Shown: piece after piece, positions 12,768-14,808 of the stretch
Layout of the letters: each line of letters starts with the position of its first letter
How positions within the stretch are numbered: position 1 is the stretch's first letter
DNA from: Minisyncoccota bacterium
Lineage (GTDB): Bacteria; Patescibacteriota; Minisyncoccia; UBA6257; 1-14-0-10-40-38
Assembly: GCA_020052135.1 (NCBI GenBank)
Contig: JAGVPS010000079.1
Location: 1 to 14,808 of the forward strand
DNA length: 14,808 bases
Reading direction: 5' to 3'
Translations under genes and position numbers: made by a program
The notes under the pieces: generated by a model
The model's database searches: none
Told to the model about the DNA's origin: nothing
The model's input: the letters and a program-made list of their open reading frames with translations, nothing else

Positions 12768-13217
12768 ATGAATATGTACTGGCTTCCCGAAGATAGAGAG
12801 GCGCTTTCTTTAGCTCAAAACTATAGAGACCTTCTCGCGATTGCAAAGCGAGTGCTTTCGCGTACGCCTCACCCTATCATACAAGTTTGCGGGCCTATTT
12901 CGACTGGAGGCACTGGCTCTATAGAGACAAATCTCAAGCGATTTGAGACTGCTATTAATGCGCTCAAGGCTCGTGGACTAGAATTATTTGACCAACTTCC
13001 TTTTGAGGGTCCCTTGCAAGCACTTACACTCCGCCTTGAGGCAAACAAATATCCGAAAAGACTGCTTGAAGAATTTTACCTTCCAATTCTTGAGAGCAGA
13101 TTAGTTGACGAACTCTATTTTCTTCCTGATTGGCAAACTTCAATAGGTGCTCGTTGGGAACATGAGCAAGCTTTACGGATCGGCTTAAAAATCACGTATT
13201 TAGAGGGCGGTTTCTAA
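12768..13217 (+). CDS. Nucleoside 2-deoxyribosyltransferase-like protein
   Basis: 149 residues from ATG 12768. The core resembles the nucleoside 2-deoxyribosyltransferase/DUF4406 fold. IIQVCGPISTGGTGS (37-51) is the first strand with the GP glycine turn. NLKRFETAINALKARGLELFDQ is the following helix and strand. VDELYFLPDWQTSIGARWEHEQALRIGLKI (113-142) carries the family's S-x-G-A-x-x-E pattern, with Glu131 as the likely catalytic residue. Such enzymes cleave or transfer N-glycosidic bonds of (deoxy)nucleosides or nucleotides; the exact reaction here is unknown. An N-terminal helix of about 35 residues precedes the core. The stop lies 3 bases from the stop of the converging ABC transporter gene, and no terminator separates them. 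Confidence 0.7.
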   Translation: MNMYWLPEDREALSLAQNYRDLLAIAKRVLSRTPHPIIQVCGPISTGGTGSIETNLKRFETAINALKARGLELFDQLPFEGPLQALTLRLEANKYPKRLLEEFYLPILESRLVDELYFLPDWQTSIGARWEHEQALRIGLKITYLEGGF

Positions 13218-13220
13218 AAT

Positions 13221-14808
13221 TTAGAGGTTCTGCTTTTCCCACAACTCGAAGAATCGTCCGTTCTTTTTGTGCAGATTTGTGAAACTTCCTGACTCGATAA
13301 TATGCCCTTTGTCGAGCACTAAAATTCGATCCATCTCTTTGATCGTGGTCAAACGGTGCGCAATCACAATTGCCGTAACGTTTTGAAAGAATTGGTGCAA
13401 TGAATCCTGAATGCGCTCTTCTGATTCTAAATCTAAATGCGACGTCGCCTCATCCAAAAGAAGAATTTGAGGTTGCTTAAAAATTGCCCGCGCAATACCC
13501 ACCCGCTGACGTTCCCCTCCAGATAACCGCACGCCCTTCTCTCCGATATAGGTATCCACGCCTTGCGGCATTTTCTTTAAAAACTCTTTTACGTGCGCAA
13601 CCTCCATAGCGTTGTTGAGCAATTTTTCATTTTTAGCCTCTACATTATTCGACATAAAAATATTCTCACGTAAGGGAAAATTGAACACTTCAGTATCCTG
13701 GAGCACTACGGCAACATGATTAAAGTAGTCTTCCCTGCTCATCGTTCGGAGCGGTATGCCATCTATTAAAATTTCACCCGTATAATTCTCATACTCTTTG
13801 AGTAAGAGTTTAAGAATGGTCGATTTCCCCGCTCCCGAAGGACCCACTAAACCAATTCTTTCGCCACGTTTTATCTGAAATGAAATCTTTTTTAAAACTG
13901 CTATTTTCCCATACGAAAATGAGACATTTTTGAATTCGATAGTGTTCCAGCCTTCTGGAAAGGAAAGTTTTCCCGTCTCATCGTCAATGCGGATCGGTTC
14001 TCGGAGCACCTCCATAAGGCGCAACACTCCATATTTTGCCACCACAAAATCACGAGTAACTTCAGACAGTTCTCCGAGTGACTGATTGGTTCGAGCAAAA
14101 TACCCATAAAAAAGGACGAGAAAACCAACCTCATATTTCCCGTGCGCAATTCCATATACGATAAATGCAATGAGCGCCACTTGAAAACCATGCGCCCATC
14201 CCTCAAGCGTAGTGCTTCTGTTAGAAAAATGATGAAGTTTAATTTTTATCCGTTCATATAGATTTCTTGCCTCGCTTGCAAATTTTTGTATAAGGTATCC
14301 CGCCATTTTCATGACCTTTACGCTCCGTATGTTATTAATAGTTTCAAAGAAAAGTCCGTGTAGCTCCTCTTCTTGGATATTGACCGCCTGGGACGCCCGC
14401 GCGGCCTTCCGAGTGAGACTAAATGAAAGCATAAGATGAGTGACCATAAATACAAACATGAGAACTGAAATAATTACATCAAACTGAGTAATGATAAAAA
14501 GAACTCCCACAAAATCTGTGATAATTTGAACAACTGAGCCAAACCACATGTGCATGACTTTCTCAAGTGATGTGCCTCCAGTATAGATTCTTTTTATTTT
14601 GTTTCCGGTGTTCTCACTCTCGTGCCAGGAAATATCTAGGGAACATAAGTGGTTTATGGCCTTAAGTTGCGCATCCAAAGACATGCGTTCCCCAATCCGG
14701 TACCCATGATACTTTGCCACCCATCGTCCACCTTGCCGAATAACAGACGCTACCGCCCAGAAGAGCAGAATCCTCCACACAGGGCTAAGCGAGCTTCCAA
14801 AATCATAG
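13221..14808 (-). CDS. ABC exporter half-transporter (TMD-NBD fusion), 5' end beyond the window
   Basis: The frame stays open to the right edge (about 528 codons seen), so the GTG at 14780 is internal. About 50-80 N-terminal residues including the first membrane helix are missing. The transmembrane domain contains hydrophobic segments such as VQIITDFVGVLFIITQFDVIISVLMFVFMV and VALIAFIVYGIA. The ATPase domain follows: Walker A GPSGAGKST (coded at about 13819-13845), Q-loop VVLQDTEVFNFPLRENIF, signature LSGGERQRVGIARA, Walker B ILLLDEATSHLD, and H-loop IAHRLTTI. This is an MsbA/ABCB-like type IV exporter that works as a dimer in the cytoplasmic membrane. The substrate cannot be told. The stop is 3 bases from the stop of the convergent plus-strand gene. 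Confidence 0.93.
   Translation of the reverse strand, partial: YDFGSSLSPVWRILLFWAVASVIRQGGRWVAKYHGYRIGERMSLDAQLKAINHLCSLDISWHESENTGNKIKRIYTGGTSLEKVMHMWFGSVVQIITDFVGVLFIITQFDVIISVLMFVFMVTHLMLSFSLTRKAARASQAVNIQEEELHGLFFETINNIRSVKVMKMAGYLIQKFASEARNLYERIKIKLHHFSNRSTTLEGWAHGFQVALIAFIVYGIAHGKYEVGFLVLFYGYFARTNQSLGELSEVTRDFVVAKYGVLRLMEVLREPIRIDDETGKLSFPEGWNTIEFKNVSFSYGKIAVLKKISFQIKRGERIGLVGPSGAGKSTILKLLLKEYENYTGEILIDGIPLRTMSREDYFNHVAVVLQDTEVFNFPLRENIFMSNNVEAKNEKLLNNAMEVAHVKEFLKKMPQGVDTYIGEKGVRLSGGERQRVGIARAIFKQPQILLLDEATSHLDLESEERIQDSLHQFFQNVTAIVIAHRLTTIKEMDRILVLDKGHIIESGSFTNLHKKNGRFFELWEKQNL

Noticed and set aside
13221..14780. ABC transporter as a complete 519-residue gene starting at GTG 14780
   Set aside because: The frame stays open to the window edge and the first membrane helix is missing, so the gene is simply cut by the window.
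1..14808. CRISPR array, tRNA, rRNA or transposase
   Set aside because: No regularly spaced repeats, no tRNA-like cloverleaf or TTC-arm pattern in the gaps, no rRNA-like sequence and no transposase motif were found by reading both strands.

Overview
The window looks like a piece of a Candidate Phyla Radiation (Patescibacteria, Parcubacteria-like) chromosome. This is inferred from gene content and style: compact genes, a DUF2914 membrane protein, an ECF sigma factor paired with a DUF5667-type membrane anti-sigma, a tiny GIY-YIG protein, a Pif1-like helicase with a C-terminal helicase-associated HTH, and promoters with extended -10 boxes. There is no 16S rRNA or other marker here to confirm it.

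Left part (1-2600): an apparent accessory block. It holds an alpha/beta hydrolase (204-938), an unrecognised 281-residue protein (969-1814) and a complete HicB-HicA toxin-antitoxin pair (1912-2374). A HicA-like scrap sits at the extreme left edge (3-53). Directly after the hicA stop codon, in the same frame, is the 3' third of a HAD-family phosphatase gene (2375-2599). Its stop overlaps the start of the next gene by ATGA, so the toxin-antitoxin block appears to have displaced the 5' part of a HAD gene that was once the upstream member of an operon.

Centre (2596-8210): mostly same-strand housekeeping and accessory genes. They are a BaiN/HI0933-family flavoprotein, a Pif1/RecD-like helicase, a DUF2914 membrane protein, a cold-shock protein with a strong promoter, a structured 5' leader and a clear terminator, then a GIY-YIG nuclease and a GreA-type elongation factor separated by 4 bases. 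A 34-bp imperfect palindrome lies between the cold-shock gene and the GIY-YIG gene.

Right-centre (8216-11409): a minus-strand sigma/anti-sigma operon, whose anti-sigma has an internally duplicated extracytoplasmic module and an acidic Ser/Gly/Asp tail. A 13-bp palindrome at 10065-10077 overlaps a candidate ECF promoter. Divergent from it is a small secreted protein gene with unusually C/G-ending codons, its own promoter, a strong Shine-Dalgarno and its own terminator. Facing it is a second minus-strand transcription unit with a similar leader layout, a Cys/His-rich 79-residue ORF and its own terminator.

Right end (11410-14808): a DEAD-box RNA helicase (minus), a nucleoside 2-deoxyribosyltransferase-like protein (plus), and an ABC exporter half-transporter (minus) that runs off the right edge. 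The last two genes converge with a 3-base gap.
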